The notes beneath the pieces are model-generated. The model searched no databases. It was not told where the DNA came from and was given only the letters and a program-made list of their open reading frames with translations. From Rhynchopus euleeides (Eukaryota; Euglenozoa; Diplonemea; Diplonemida; Diplonemidae), in assembly GCA_963210315.1 (NCBI GenBank), contig OY723245.1, positions 2,431,910 to 2,495,909 on the forward strand: a stretch of 64,000 nt of DNA, given 5' to 3'. Each line of letters opens with the position of its first letter. The stretch's first letter is position 1. Shown one piece after another: positions 43,095-53,767 of this stretch. The translations under genes and the position numbers were made by a program.

Positions 43095-43946
43095 TGTCGC
43101 TAAGCGTCGACCGTCGACCCAGTGATTTTGGGTTTCCCCCCCCATAAAAAAGCGTCGACCCAGCGTCGACCCAGTGGACTGGGTTGACGCTTGGTCGAGG
43201 CTTGGAGCGTCGACCTAGTGGAACTGGGTTGCCATTCAAGCCTGGACCAAGCGTCAACCCATTTATTACACTGGGTCGACGCTAACCTAGCGTTGGCCCG
43301 GTTACACTGGGTCGACGCTCACCAAGCGTCGACCAAGCGTCAACCCACTTTCACTGGGTCGACGTCGAAGAGAGTATGGTTTTGCAGGAACAGATGCTCA
43401 CTACCGTGGCCTCCGGCGGCTGGGGGGCTCCGCCCCCCAGACCCCCCTGTGGCGTATGTCTCGTACTCAAGTCATTCGATTCCCATCAGGTCAGGGAATC
43501 CACCCACTCCAGTAGCCTCAGGAGGACGCAGCCAACTCACACAGAATCTGTACGCCCACAATGAACAGATGCTCACTACCGTGGCCTCCGGCGGCTGGGG
43601 GGCCCTGCCCCCCAGACCCCCCATCTCGCGTGCCCGTCTAGTAACCAAGTCCTTGCGCTTTGACGGCCGTGACATATCAGGGGGCAGCGTCGAAATCATG
43701 GTCCCGAAAGCCATTTTTTGGTTTCCTCCGGCACCCGACGGCGCGAGCGGGAGAGGAACCACGGAAGGAACCCAGCGCCTCACACCGTGCCCACCTAGTG
43801 GTCCACCGATGGGAAAATTTGGCAACAACACGAGCGCGCGCGAAGCGCGCGCGAGAAAAATTGACCCCTAGTGTTTTCCCCCCTGATCCCCCCCCAAAAC
43901 AGGAGCGTCAACCCACCAAATCTCCAAAATCGAAAAGTTAGCGACA
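43095..43946. mobile_element. Short-TIR element with internal GCGTCGACCCA repeats
   Basis: The left edge TGTCGCTAA (43095-43103) is the inverse of the right edge TTAGCGACA (43938-43946). Inside the left half (43104-43375), GCGTCGACCCAGTG and its complement CACTGGGTCGACGC recur more than ten times in both orientations, with one related word near the right end (GCGTCAACCCA, about 43903). It also contains the first pair of GC-hairpin repeats. There is no coding capacity. The terminal match is only 9 bp, so the boundaries are tentative. Confidence 0.5.
43385..43690 (+). repeat. GC-hairpin repeat, two units of about 172 bp (copy 1)
   Basis: Each unit contains CCTCCGGCGGCTGGGGGGC, followed by a C-run that pairs with the G-run (GGGGGG..CCCCCC) and CAGACCCCCC. 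Units begin near 43393 and 43565. The same pair recurs at 46565-46840. Confidence 0.85.
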
Positions 43947-44185
43947 GGCCTGCCTCGACGTGTTCTACCCACCTTTGCGAGTGAACCCGCATCGGGCCTG
44001 CCCGTTGCTGCCTCCGTGCTGCCTCTGTGTTGCCACCCCCGAGTGCCGGCTGGCAGGCCTTTCGTTGAACTAGCCTTAACCCTGTTCTCTCCCAATTTCT
44101 CCTGCAGCGCTCTGCCCTTTTTGTGAAGAATCAGAATCCCCGATGATCATTCAATGCAGCTGCGTGGAAATAAAACAGTGTTTAA
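43947..44185. other. Spacer between two TIR elements
   Basis: No coding feature. It ends in GAAATAAAACAGTG (about 44167-44180), a word that also occurs at about 47106. Confidence 0.4.
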
Positions 44186-46321
44186 CATGAATCTGCCCCG
44201 TTAACGGGTAACCGGTATTACCGGGTATTACCGGAAACCCGGTAATCGGCCTCCATTACCGGGTATTACCGGGTCAAAAACGGGTATTACCGGGTAAAAT
44301 TGGGGGTATTACCGGGTCCGGTAATACCCGTTTTCGTATTACCGGGGATTTTCCGTGGGGATTTCCTTGGTACAGGGATGGTTCGTGGGGTGTCGCAGTG
44401 AATCAACTGCAGGGTTCTGGCCATCTTCCGTCTGGCAGTCCAAGGGAAGGTGCGCGGGGGGAATGTCAGGTGTTAGGTGACCCCCCTGCGTTATTCTGAA
44501 GGCCAGCCTCTGCAGCCCCTCCTGTCCCACCCCTCACAGGGGCGGCCCTGGGAACACTGGGAGTGGGAACGGCTGGGGAACACCCACGTTCAGTACAACC
44601 AAGATCTACGAGGCAGGCTTTGCGGCATGGCGGTGGGGGGATGTGTTGGCGTGGCGTGCCCCGATGATTACACAAACAAAGGTCGAGATAATGAGCCCAG
44701 GCCCTGATTCCAACACCTGTTCGTTCAACCAAGATCTATGAGGGACACACCCCTGTCTGTGCCTGTGTCCTCCGTGTGTTGCCTCCTCTCCCTCTTCAAT
44801 GCACTTCATGGCCTGGTCCGCTTCCACGGAGGCAGAGCGTGTCGTCACACAACCGGCCGTCCACGAGGCTAAGTTCTTTGAAACATGCATCATGACTTGT
44901 CCCGACTCGAACCAAGCTGATGATTTATCAGAGGGACCAGTAGCCAAGCAAGATGACAAGAAGCAGGCATAACTCGTGCATATATTGAGGGCCTGGTCGA
45001 ATCCACGTTTTGCTGGGACTTCTCTGGATTGCATCATATCGTAAGGGGTCGCTAAATACCTTGCCGCACCAGCTCGGATCTTAGCTGCAGGTCCGGTACA
45101 GAGTGCCAGAGGTGCTCTTGTCAAGGGTGTCGCCAGAGAGGCTTCACATGGACGTCTTGCTGTGGAGCGTATCACAGAGAATTTCTCAAAATGGAAACGT
45201 GTCGACACCACAACTCGAGAACCAGCTCTTCCCGTCCACCTGCCCAAACCAGCCGTTGTCTGGGAGTCGTGAGGCCACCACGTGGGTCGACTGCAGGCTG
45301 GTTAGCTTCCGCTCATCATACACAGGGCGGATACCCTCAGCGTCCCGAAGGCAGGTGCGATTATCCACCTTGGTTCGGGGGCAGTCCAGCGGCGAGCCCG
45401 TGTTGAAGCCACCCCAGCAAATACAAGTCCGCTCACCGTACTGTGACCTGCTGTGGCAGGAACCACAAGCCCGGCCACGCCAAGAAGCACCTCTCGGTAC
45501 CATAATGCTCGTTGGCTGCTCGCAGATAAGTGTTGCGACAAGCACCCAGCCAGCAGAGCGATGTGACCGAATAACGGAGCTGGCGTGACCAAGCACTCGA
45601 GCCTGGGGTAGGAGAAGATGCACGCCTAGGAGGTTTACCTGAACGAAGGACCGATAATTGAAAACGAGGAGCCCTTCGCTCTGTGCCACTGTGTGCCCAA
45701 CTGTGCCACTTTGCAACCAGTTTGGTGACGCACCGTTTCTGCATTTCTGAGCCAAGGTCCTTAAATGATGGAAGCTATGGGAACAGTGCCTCTCTGTGAT
45801 GGAACCTTCATTGGTTCAGAATGTGCCTGCCCCAAGACCCTGTTGGCCCAGGCAGTCACTGCCCCAATGGAATGGGGCTCGCAGACTTTGGGAGAGGAAG
45901 GTGGCCCTGCGATCACGCCTGTCTCATGTTATGCGTGTGTGTGATCGACTGCCTGATCTGAAGGCACCGCCGGCTCTGGAAGGGCTCAGGTGGTGTGTGG
46001 GCACCGTGCAGTAGTCAGCACTGCTGCGACGGAAACTCGAAAAGTCTGCAATGAGCCACACAAACCAGACGTGAACTGCGGAACCCGGCTTTCGATCACC
46101 CCATGCGCCATAGAATCCAATGTCGACCACAACACACTGCTAAGGGGAAGGGAATCAACCCAAAAAACAAAGGGAAATCCCCATGGAAAATACCCGGTAG
46201 CGCTACCGGGCTATAACCGGGTATTACCGGGCAAACGGGTATTACCGGACCCGGTAATACCCGTTTTTCGACCCGGTAATACCCGGTAATACCCGGTAGC
46301 CGTTAACGGGGCAGATTCATG
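44186..46321. mobile_element. TIR element with TACCGGGTATTACC-rich ends
   Basis: The left end CATGAATCTGCCCCGTTAAC is matched by the inverted right end GTTAACGGGGCAGATTCATG. Each end continues into about 130-150 bp packed with GGGTATTACCGGG words in both orientations (44205-44350 and 46190-46305). Weaker inverted similarity reaches outward (AACAGT..TTTAA), so the true ends may be 10-20 bp further out. The interior holds a decayed reading frame. Total length is about 2.1 kb. Confidence 0.75.
44806..46010 (+). pseudogene. Decayed ORF, probable former transposase of the enclosing element
   Basis: One + strand frame reads like protein over long runs but is broken by many stops. FMAWSASTEAERVVTQPAVH through DDKKQA ends in TAA near 44970, and further stops fall near 45040 and 45270. 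Another run includes LAAPARILAAGPVQSARGAL and WKRVDTTTREPALPVHLPKP. Near 45440-45490 a degraded Cys/His cluster (CCGRNHKPGHAKKH) recalls a zinc knuckle. No catalytic triad can be read, so the assignment as transposase rests on position only. Confidence 0.4.
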
Positions 46322-46564
46322 GTTTAAGATACTGTTATGAAAAACGGGGCTTAGCCCCGGTTTTTGAGATTTTGCCCCGAAAAACCGGGGGTGCCTCTTT
46401 TTTTTTCCACCGGGATTTTTCTGAGATTCTGTCCGGGTACTATTCCAGGGTACTTTTTGGCCAGAGGAGGCCGGGGCCAAGAGCACAGTGCCCTGCCCCA
46501 GGGTTAGCCCGATGAACCTGTTGAGCACAACGGGTGCACGTTGACTACATGCGGCGTGCGACTA

Positions 46565-46840
46565 TGGAGCAGAATCAGCTGTTCGCTACCGTGGCCTCCG
46601 GCGGCTGGGGGGCTCCGCCCCCCAGACCCCCCTGTGCCGTCTGCCTGTCTTATATCCAACACCCTTTGGGGTCAATTGGGGATGGAATACAGACCACCCC
46701 GGGAGGATGCAGGCAGCTCACAGAATCGTACGGTTACAAGGAACAGATGCTCACTACCGTGGCCTCCGGCGGCTGGGGGGCTCCGCCCCCCAGACCCCCC
46801 ATGTGGCCTGTGCCTGTCCAGAACCAAGTCTGCAAGGGCA
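46565..46840 (+). repeat. GC-hairpin repeat, two units of about 174 bp (copy 2)
   Basis: CCTCCGGCGGCTGGGGGGC with its pairing C-run occurs near 46573 and 46747, in the same orientation and spacing as at 43393 and 43565. The DNA between units also resembles the first copy (AGGATGCAGGCAGCTCACAG against AGGACGCAGCCAACTCACAC). Confidence 0.85.
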
Positions 46841-47909
46841 ACCTGCGGTGCTTTCAACACCACCGCGCTCTCCCGAACGCCTTTCTCATCGAGTGGCTCC
46901 TTCGCGTTGGCGCCAAGAAGGAGCGCGCTCCTCTCGGACCTGGCAGCGGCCCCCGCAGAGGAGCCACCCTGCCCATCCCAGTTGAGTGGCGTGGGGTGGT
47001 GTGTTGTGGGAAGGGAAAGCCCTTCCAGTTGGAGAAATGGCTGAAATTTTACCCCCGATTACCCCCGGTTTTCGGCGCGCAGCCCGGAACCCTATCTTTT
47101 ACCCTGAAATAAAACAGTGCTTTTTTTTATTGGCGGGGAGGAAGGGGCCGCAATCCGGATGGGACTCCCGTGGGATTCCATGCGCACCGCCACCACCGCC
47201 ACCTCACCCCCCCCCCCCCCTCCTCCTCCCCTCCCCTCCCCGAGACAGTATTGTCACACAGGGTGATCAAATCACTACACAAACCCCACCCGCCACACCC
47301 ACACCCACCCACAGGCAGGTGTCAGAGGGGCACAACACACTACCACCGCATCCCTTACCCCCCCCCCCCCCGTGCCGCGCCCACCTTGTTCTACATCACT
47401 GCATCACTGCCTCCTCCCCCCCCCCCCGCCCCTGTTTTTAGATCGTCCCTTCTCCTCCCCACCCCCGCCCCCCTTTCTTGGCATTTTCTTCATTCTTTAC
47501 ACAACTATTCGGCGCGTGTGCTGCCCGCAGTAGGGTTCGCATCAACAGCCGCTGCTGTGCTCGGCGCACTCTACACTACTACAAAAAAAACAGAAGCTGT
47601 GCCGGGCTCCCCTGCTGCAGCTGTGGGCCCCCTTGCCTGTCTCTCCAGTGTGATGATCCTGGCCTGATTCGATCAGGAGGTGCGGGAGGTGCGGGGGAGG
47701 ACGACCGCGATTCGCGCCCCACCCCCCCCCCCCCACCCCGCCCCTGCCTTTCTCTCTCCTTCTGCCACTCTCTCTCTCTCTCTCACTGTCTGCCTCGTGC
47801 AGTGCTAAACACACCAACGCGCCCCACCCCCCCTCTAACCGACCCATACATCCTACCAAAACCTCTCGCCTCCGCCTGACCTCTCTGCGTGTGTGTGGGG
47901 TTCGGGCGT
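46841..47909. other. 5' region of the kinase gene
   Basis: No separate gene is supported. It holds AT-rich DNA ending in ATAAAACAGTGCTTTTTTTT (about 47110), then long C-rich and CT-repeat tracts (47200-47470 and 47760-47800). A CAG that could be an acceptor ends at about 47803. Confidence 0.4.
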
Positions 47910-50900
47910 ATGACCCCGGAGGAACGAGTCCCAGCACAGGAAGGCTCGAGCAGTGCGAACACGATTGAAAAATCGCCGAAGGATGCGTCGCCCAGCCCGG
48001 CTGCGACGGACTCCGCCCCGGCCCTGACCCCGAAGACGCCGCTCTCCCCGCCTGGGGGAGAGGGTGCGCTGGACTCCTCGAGGCAGGTCATCACCCGGGC
48101 CATCAAGGCTGTCGACTCCGCCGCGGGGGGCGCAAACTGGCAGGCCTCGGGTGACACCGGGCAGCAGAACCCGGCGAAGTCCGCCACGGGGGCCAAATCC
48201 CCCGCCTCCAGCTCCACAACAGGGACGCCCAGCGGTGCGGATGGCGGGTCGCGCACCGGCATCACGCCCTCGCCTGCCACCACGGTGCACGTCGACCCGC
48301 TCTCGCCTCGTCTGCCTGAAGACGGGGGGGATGGGCCGCCCAGCGACAAGGGCACCCCCTCCGCCACCCGGGCCTTCACCGCGAGTGCCGCGGAGATGAA
48401 GATGCGGCGGGCACACCACAGGAGGCAGTCCGACCCCAGCGAACACCTCGGGGTGCCCAGCGGTGCGGCGGTGCCGCCGCTCTCCCCGGAGACGGGGAAC
48501 GACCCGAGGCACCGCGACTCGCCTGTCGACATGGCGCTCCCTCCGGCGCGGTCGCGGCGGGGGTCGCCCTACCGCACGCCGGGGACAAGCTCCTCACCGA
48601 AGGCGCTGAAGTCGAAGAACCGATCGATGAAGTGGAAGAAGGGAAAGCTGCTCGGCGCAGGCGGGTTCGGCGAGGTCTACCTCGGCCTGGATGAGGACAT
48701 GGGGAACCTCATCGCTGTAAAGCACGTCGAGGTGGACACCACGGCGGACTCGGAGGCGATGCGGCTGCTGCGGAATGAGCTGGACCTCATGGCGAGCCTC
48801 AGCCACCCCAACATCGTGAAGTACATGGGAATGGAGCACTTCGGAGGGTTCTGCAACATCTTCATGGAGTACGTCCCGGGGGGGAGCGTGCTGTCCGTGC
48901 TGGAGGAGTTTGGGCCTTTCACAGACGAGGTGACCAGCAGCTACAGCAGGCAGATTCTGAACGGGCTGGCGTATTTACATAAGGCGGAGGTTGTGCACCG
49001 CGATATCAAAGCTGCGAATATTCTCCTCCATTCCGATGGGAACCTCCGACTGGCTGATTTCGGCGCGGCGGTGCAGCTTGCGAAGGTCAGCGCCTCCGAC
49101 AAAAAGCACGAGTTGGGCGGGACAGTCATGTGGATGCCTCCTGAGGTCATCAAACAGGGGACGAATGCGGCGGTGAAATGGCAGCAGGACATCTGGTCCC
49201 TCGGCTGCACCATCCTCGAGATGCTCACGGCACAGACCCCCTTCAAATGGGTCTCAACAGACGACAAGGAGGTGGTGATGGGGCTGAGCGATATGGAGAA
49301 GGCGATACAGCTCCCCTCGAGCATCTCGAAGGAGGCGTCGGAGTTTGTGCTGACGTGCCTTAAGAAGGCGGCGGATGACAGGCCGACAGCGCAGCACCTC
49401 CTCACCCATAAATACATCAAGCTGTCGGATGCCAACCCCGTGACAGAGAGGAGCCGCAAGGAGAAGCCGCGATCGGAGTCGCCAAAGGCTTCTCCAAAGG
49501 GGGCCAGGCTGAAGATGCGGCACCCAGCCACCCCCAGCAAGCACCCCCACAACCAGTCGTCTCCAAAGGATCTCGATGGCGAAGGGCAGCGCCTGCCTCC
49601 TGGGTTTGGGCGGCGCCACACAGCCTATGGCGACGAGCCTGGCACACCCTGCACGATGCTGGGGAGCCCCACGATGTCCATCACCTCTGCGGGGAACGCG
49701 TCGTGGTCTCGGCGGCGGGGGGGTGGCGGCGGCGGTTCCGACACACCGCTGCAGCGGCACCCGCGCAGCGCCCTGTATGAGTCGAACCAGACGGGGAGCT
49801 TCTCCAACATCAGCGATGTCGAGGAGCACCCGCGGCGGAGGCTGTCGATGGATGTGATGCGGGAGATCGACGTCCTACATTCCGAAGAGCCCAGCGGCGT
49901 CACCCTGACGGATGCAATGGTCGTTGCATCCGTCGCGGCGGAGTCGCGCGCCGATAAAGCGGGTGGGCAGCGTGTGGTCGGGTGGCTCCTGACGCACATC
50001 AACGACCTTGGTGCGAACGAGAAGAGCATTGCTGTTACCCCGGAGAAGAAGGATGTCGTGACGCGCATGCTGGCGCAGTGCTCTGTGCGGCTGACCTTTA
50101 TCGTGTATAAGGAGGGCGACACGGTGGAGGTGTTGCGGTCCAACCAGGAGTGGCACATCTGCACGGTGAAGTATGTGCGGTCGGAGGAGATGCGCATCAT
50201 CATCAGCGGCTATGAGAGCGGGAAGGTATTCAAAAAGGAGCTGAGCTTCGCAAACCTCGACTCGCATCTCCGCCTCCCGCAGACGCCGAAGAACGGTGGG
50301 GGCAAGGGGGGCGCGGCGGGGGAGGCCGAGGCAAGCAAGCCGAAGGCGGAGCAGGGCGAGGGGAAGGAGGGTGCGGCGCAGGAGCAGGAGCAGCAGCCGC
50401 AGCCGGCTGCAGAGGAGGACGGCGGGCAGGCTGGCAAGGGGACAGGCGAGGCGGCCAAGGCGAAGGCGAAGGCAGGTGGGCCTGAAAAATCGGGAGTGCC
50501 AGAGCCAGAGGCAGGTGCGGCGGGTGTGACCAATGGTGGCGACGTTGGAGATGTGTCGTCCCACTCCCCAGGGAAGACGAGCGACCTGCCGGAAGACGTA
50601 TGTGTTGTGGCAGTGTGTTGTGTGGGTGGGTGGGTGGGTGGGTGGGTCTTCCCCCTCAAGTCTTGTGCACCGCAGTGGGGCACACTGTGTTTTTATCCAG
50701 GCAGCCAGCAGCCCAACCTACTCCCTCTTCTCTCGGCAGGCATCTCCGCTGGGCTGCAAGAGCGCGCAGATGTCCAGCCTGGTGCTGCCCTCCGCCACGC
50801 TGCAGGGTCTGGAGGAAGAGAGCAACTGCAGCCCGACAGGGGCCGCGTCACCGCTGTACCCGCGGGGGGATGGCAGCCTCCTGCGGAAGCACAACGAGTG

Positions 50901-53767
50901 GGCCAAGGGGCAGGCCGAGCAGCAGGCTCCAGAGAATATGGAGTGGTGCAGCCCGAAGTGGCCCGGGGCCCACATGAAGGTGACGCCCGTGCTGAGTGCG
51001 GGGTGGTCGCCTGCTGGTAGCCCTGTGATGCAGCGCGCCCCGTCGCCGAGCGACTGCGAGTCTGAGGCGCTGATCGAGCGGCGGCTCAGCCAGACCCTGC
51101 CGCAGCCGAACCAGAATGGCTTCGGCAAGAACCTCATGCGCAGCCCGCACCTCATGACCTTCCCGCGCCAGGGTGGCCGGGTGAGCATGGCACGCAGCAG
51201 CGTGACCTCGGAGGAATTGGAGGCAGCACGCCAGGTGTCGCCTCTGCACTTGACTGAGGAGAAGCGCGCAGAGAAGATCAGTCAGCTGAAGCCGGCAGCG
51301 GCCGGGAGCAGCGGGTCGCCCGCGCCTACCAAGTCGGCCCGGCCGATCCTGGAGGCCGCAAGGGCGATGGAGAGACAGTATGGAGGCAGTGTGTATTGTG
51401 GTGGGGTAGGCAGGGGGAGGATGCAAGGAACAGTGCAATTGGCAGCTCTGATGAGCTGTGGCGGCTCAAGCAAGAATTCAAATGCAACGCGAGGCTTTTC
51501 CTCAAAGTCAAACAAATGTGACGTACCAAAACGCACCATTTTTCGTCGTGTCAGTGTCGCCACACCCCGCTCTGCAGCCAATCCGCCGCGTCTACTCCGA
51601 AGACCCCTGTCGATGCTGAGGACGCCGCTAGCGAAAAGAAGGACATGCAGGTGCCGCCTGGAGGGTCTCCCGACAAGGAGGTATGGTCTTTTCAGGAAGT
51701 ATCTGGTTGGCCATCATTGTAGACATCGTCGATTAGTCGACTGCCGCAGCATCGGTTGTCGCCCTCCTTTTCTGGGTTTGAATCTCGCTCATCCCGACAG
51801 GCCGCTGGGCGCCCGAGACCACGCACCGCGACGGTGACCTTCTCAAACCAGCAGGGGCAGACGACCAAGACTCCTGTGGGTCTGAAACGGGTTCAGAGCG
51901 ACACGCAGTCTGAGGTATGCATGCAGAGCCTGTCGGGGGACACGCCCCTCCATGCCGAGCACATGCGCCTGCACCTCTTGCCCCCACTGCCTTGCAACCC
52001 TGCTTTTCCACACAGACTGATCTGAGGCAGCACTCGAGCGGGAAGCTGTCGCAGTGTGGGACGCCGTCGGCGATGGACCCAAGCATGCGCAACACTATGG
52101 TCGGCACGCCTGTGACAGAGCACGCTGAGAGCAACGGCGACCGCAGCGGGAGCGGCTACAGCGCTTCGGGCCTCCCGCAGCTGCCTGTGAGCCCCATCAG
52201 CGACTGGGCTGTCGACAGACACCCAACGGGGATGCTGTACCGCAAGCGCCAGATCGAGGGCCAAGGGCGCGACACGCTGTCCCCGACGCTTGAGGTTGGC
52301 AGCGACCCGATGGAGCTGTCGGCAGCCATGTCGTCGTCGACGCTTGTAGTGGAGGTGCGTCCCGAAGGGCAGGACGACTCGAGCCGGAATTTGCACAGCG
52401 TTGGGGAGCACCACAATGTGGCACTCTTGGTAGCTGCGCTGCGCACCCTGTGCCTCCTGGCAGATGTGCTGCCGCACGACGCAGACCGCCGGCTGGAGCT
52501 GCACGTCGCCATCAACCGTGGGTGCGAGGCGATGAGCCGCCCACTCTTCCCCGCCCTCCCCTCGTGGCTCGATGCGGCAGACGTGGCCAGCGAGCTGTGC
52601 TCGCAGCACAGGATATCACGCCCCATCGCCTTCAACCTGTCCATCGGGCCGCCTGCAGAGCTGTCGTCAGACCGCGTCGGCATCCAGTGGCGGAAGATTG
52701 CGACGGAAGAGGGGCAGTGTGCCTTCATCGTGGACGAGGTGTTCGCGCAGTCGCCTGCCGATCGCGCCAGAGTTGTCTCCGGCTTCGAGCTGCTGTGCAT
52801 TGACGGCAAGGAGGTGCGTGACGAGGCGCAGCTGCGTGCCGCCCTGCTGAAGGGCGTGCAGCGGCGGGGCATGGTGCTGTGCTTCTACTCCCCCACCGAC
52901 GACGAGGGCATGCCCCTCGTGTCGAAGGACTCTGAGCGCAGCATCCTCAGCGCCAACACTGTGCTGATCCATACAAACAGCTACGGCGGCAGCAGCAGCG
53001 GGTCGCCCCTCAAGAAGGACCACCGGTCTCCAGTCAGCGGGAACACCTCACCGCGCAGCCGCACGCAGCGTTCGTCAAGCCACATGACACAGTTCGAGAC
53101 TGTGCCCGACCAGCCCACCATCGCCCGGACCGGATCCACGGTATCGCTGTCTCCCACCGCGGCAGCCAAGCGCGTGCAGTCCATCGAGCTGGGGGAGGTG
53201 GCGGAGCTGAAGGGGTCGGGCCCGCTGAAGAGCGTCACGGGGGTCCCGTCACTCGACGGGACACACAACTCTCGGGACACTGTGGACCAGCCGAAGTCTC
53301 CCGAGGACAGCAGGCCGCTGGAGCACTCCGCGACTAACGTGACGGATTCGCCTGAACAGCCTGCCTTCCGACCCCAGATTATCGGGCGCAGCGCGTCGCT
53401 GCCGCCTGTGCTGTGCGACTCGGTCAGCGTGCGCCCCCCGCTGCACCCTCTGCGGCCTGGGGCAAAGGACACGCCCAAGGAGCTGGACCTGGAGGAGGGA
53501 GGGGGTACCGGCACCTTCAGCAACAACGGGGACTCGCCTGCGAATGCGGACGACCCAACGGCGGATAAAACCGACACTGACAAGCTTGATCGCGAATCCG
53601 TCTCGATGCAGCAGCGCTTTGTGGCGCGCCTCAAGCGGAAGGTCCCGATGTCCAACGTGGTTATCGGTGTGCTGCTTGTGCTGGTGGTCGTGCTGCTCTC
53701 TCTATTCCTGCGCGTCTACTACCTCCTCGTCTTCTTGCTCATGCTGCCGCTTGCGTTTATCTTGTAG
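47910..53767 (+). CDS. STE11-like protein kinase with PDZ-like domain and C-terminal membrane anchor, five exons
   Basis: Exons are 47910-50597, 50740-51377, 51578-51680, 51801-51914 and 52016-53767. Every intron starts GTATG and ends AG, and the joined frame encodes 1764 aa. A disordered Ser/Pro/Thr N-terminus precedes a kinase domain at about 240-505. Its motifs are the glycine loop LLGAGGFGEVYLG, catalytic Lys271 (IAVKH), HRDIKAANILL with Asp365, DFG at 383, GTVMWMPPEV and DIWSLGCTILEM. This pattern fits MAPKKK/STE kinases, and all key residues are present. At about 740-800 a beta-rich segment (GDTVEVLRSNQEWHICTVKY) resembles a Tudor/SH3-like fold. A PDZ-like domain lies at about 1398-1478 (IVDEVFAQSPADRARVVSGF). 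The last 38 residues are strongly hydrophobic, indicating a tail anchor. Exon 3 is the least certain. Confidence 0.88.
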
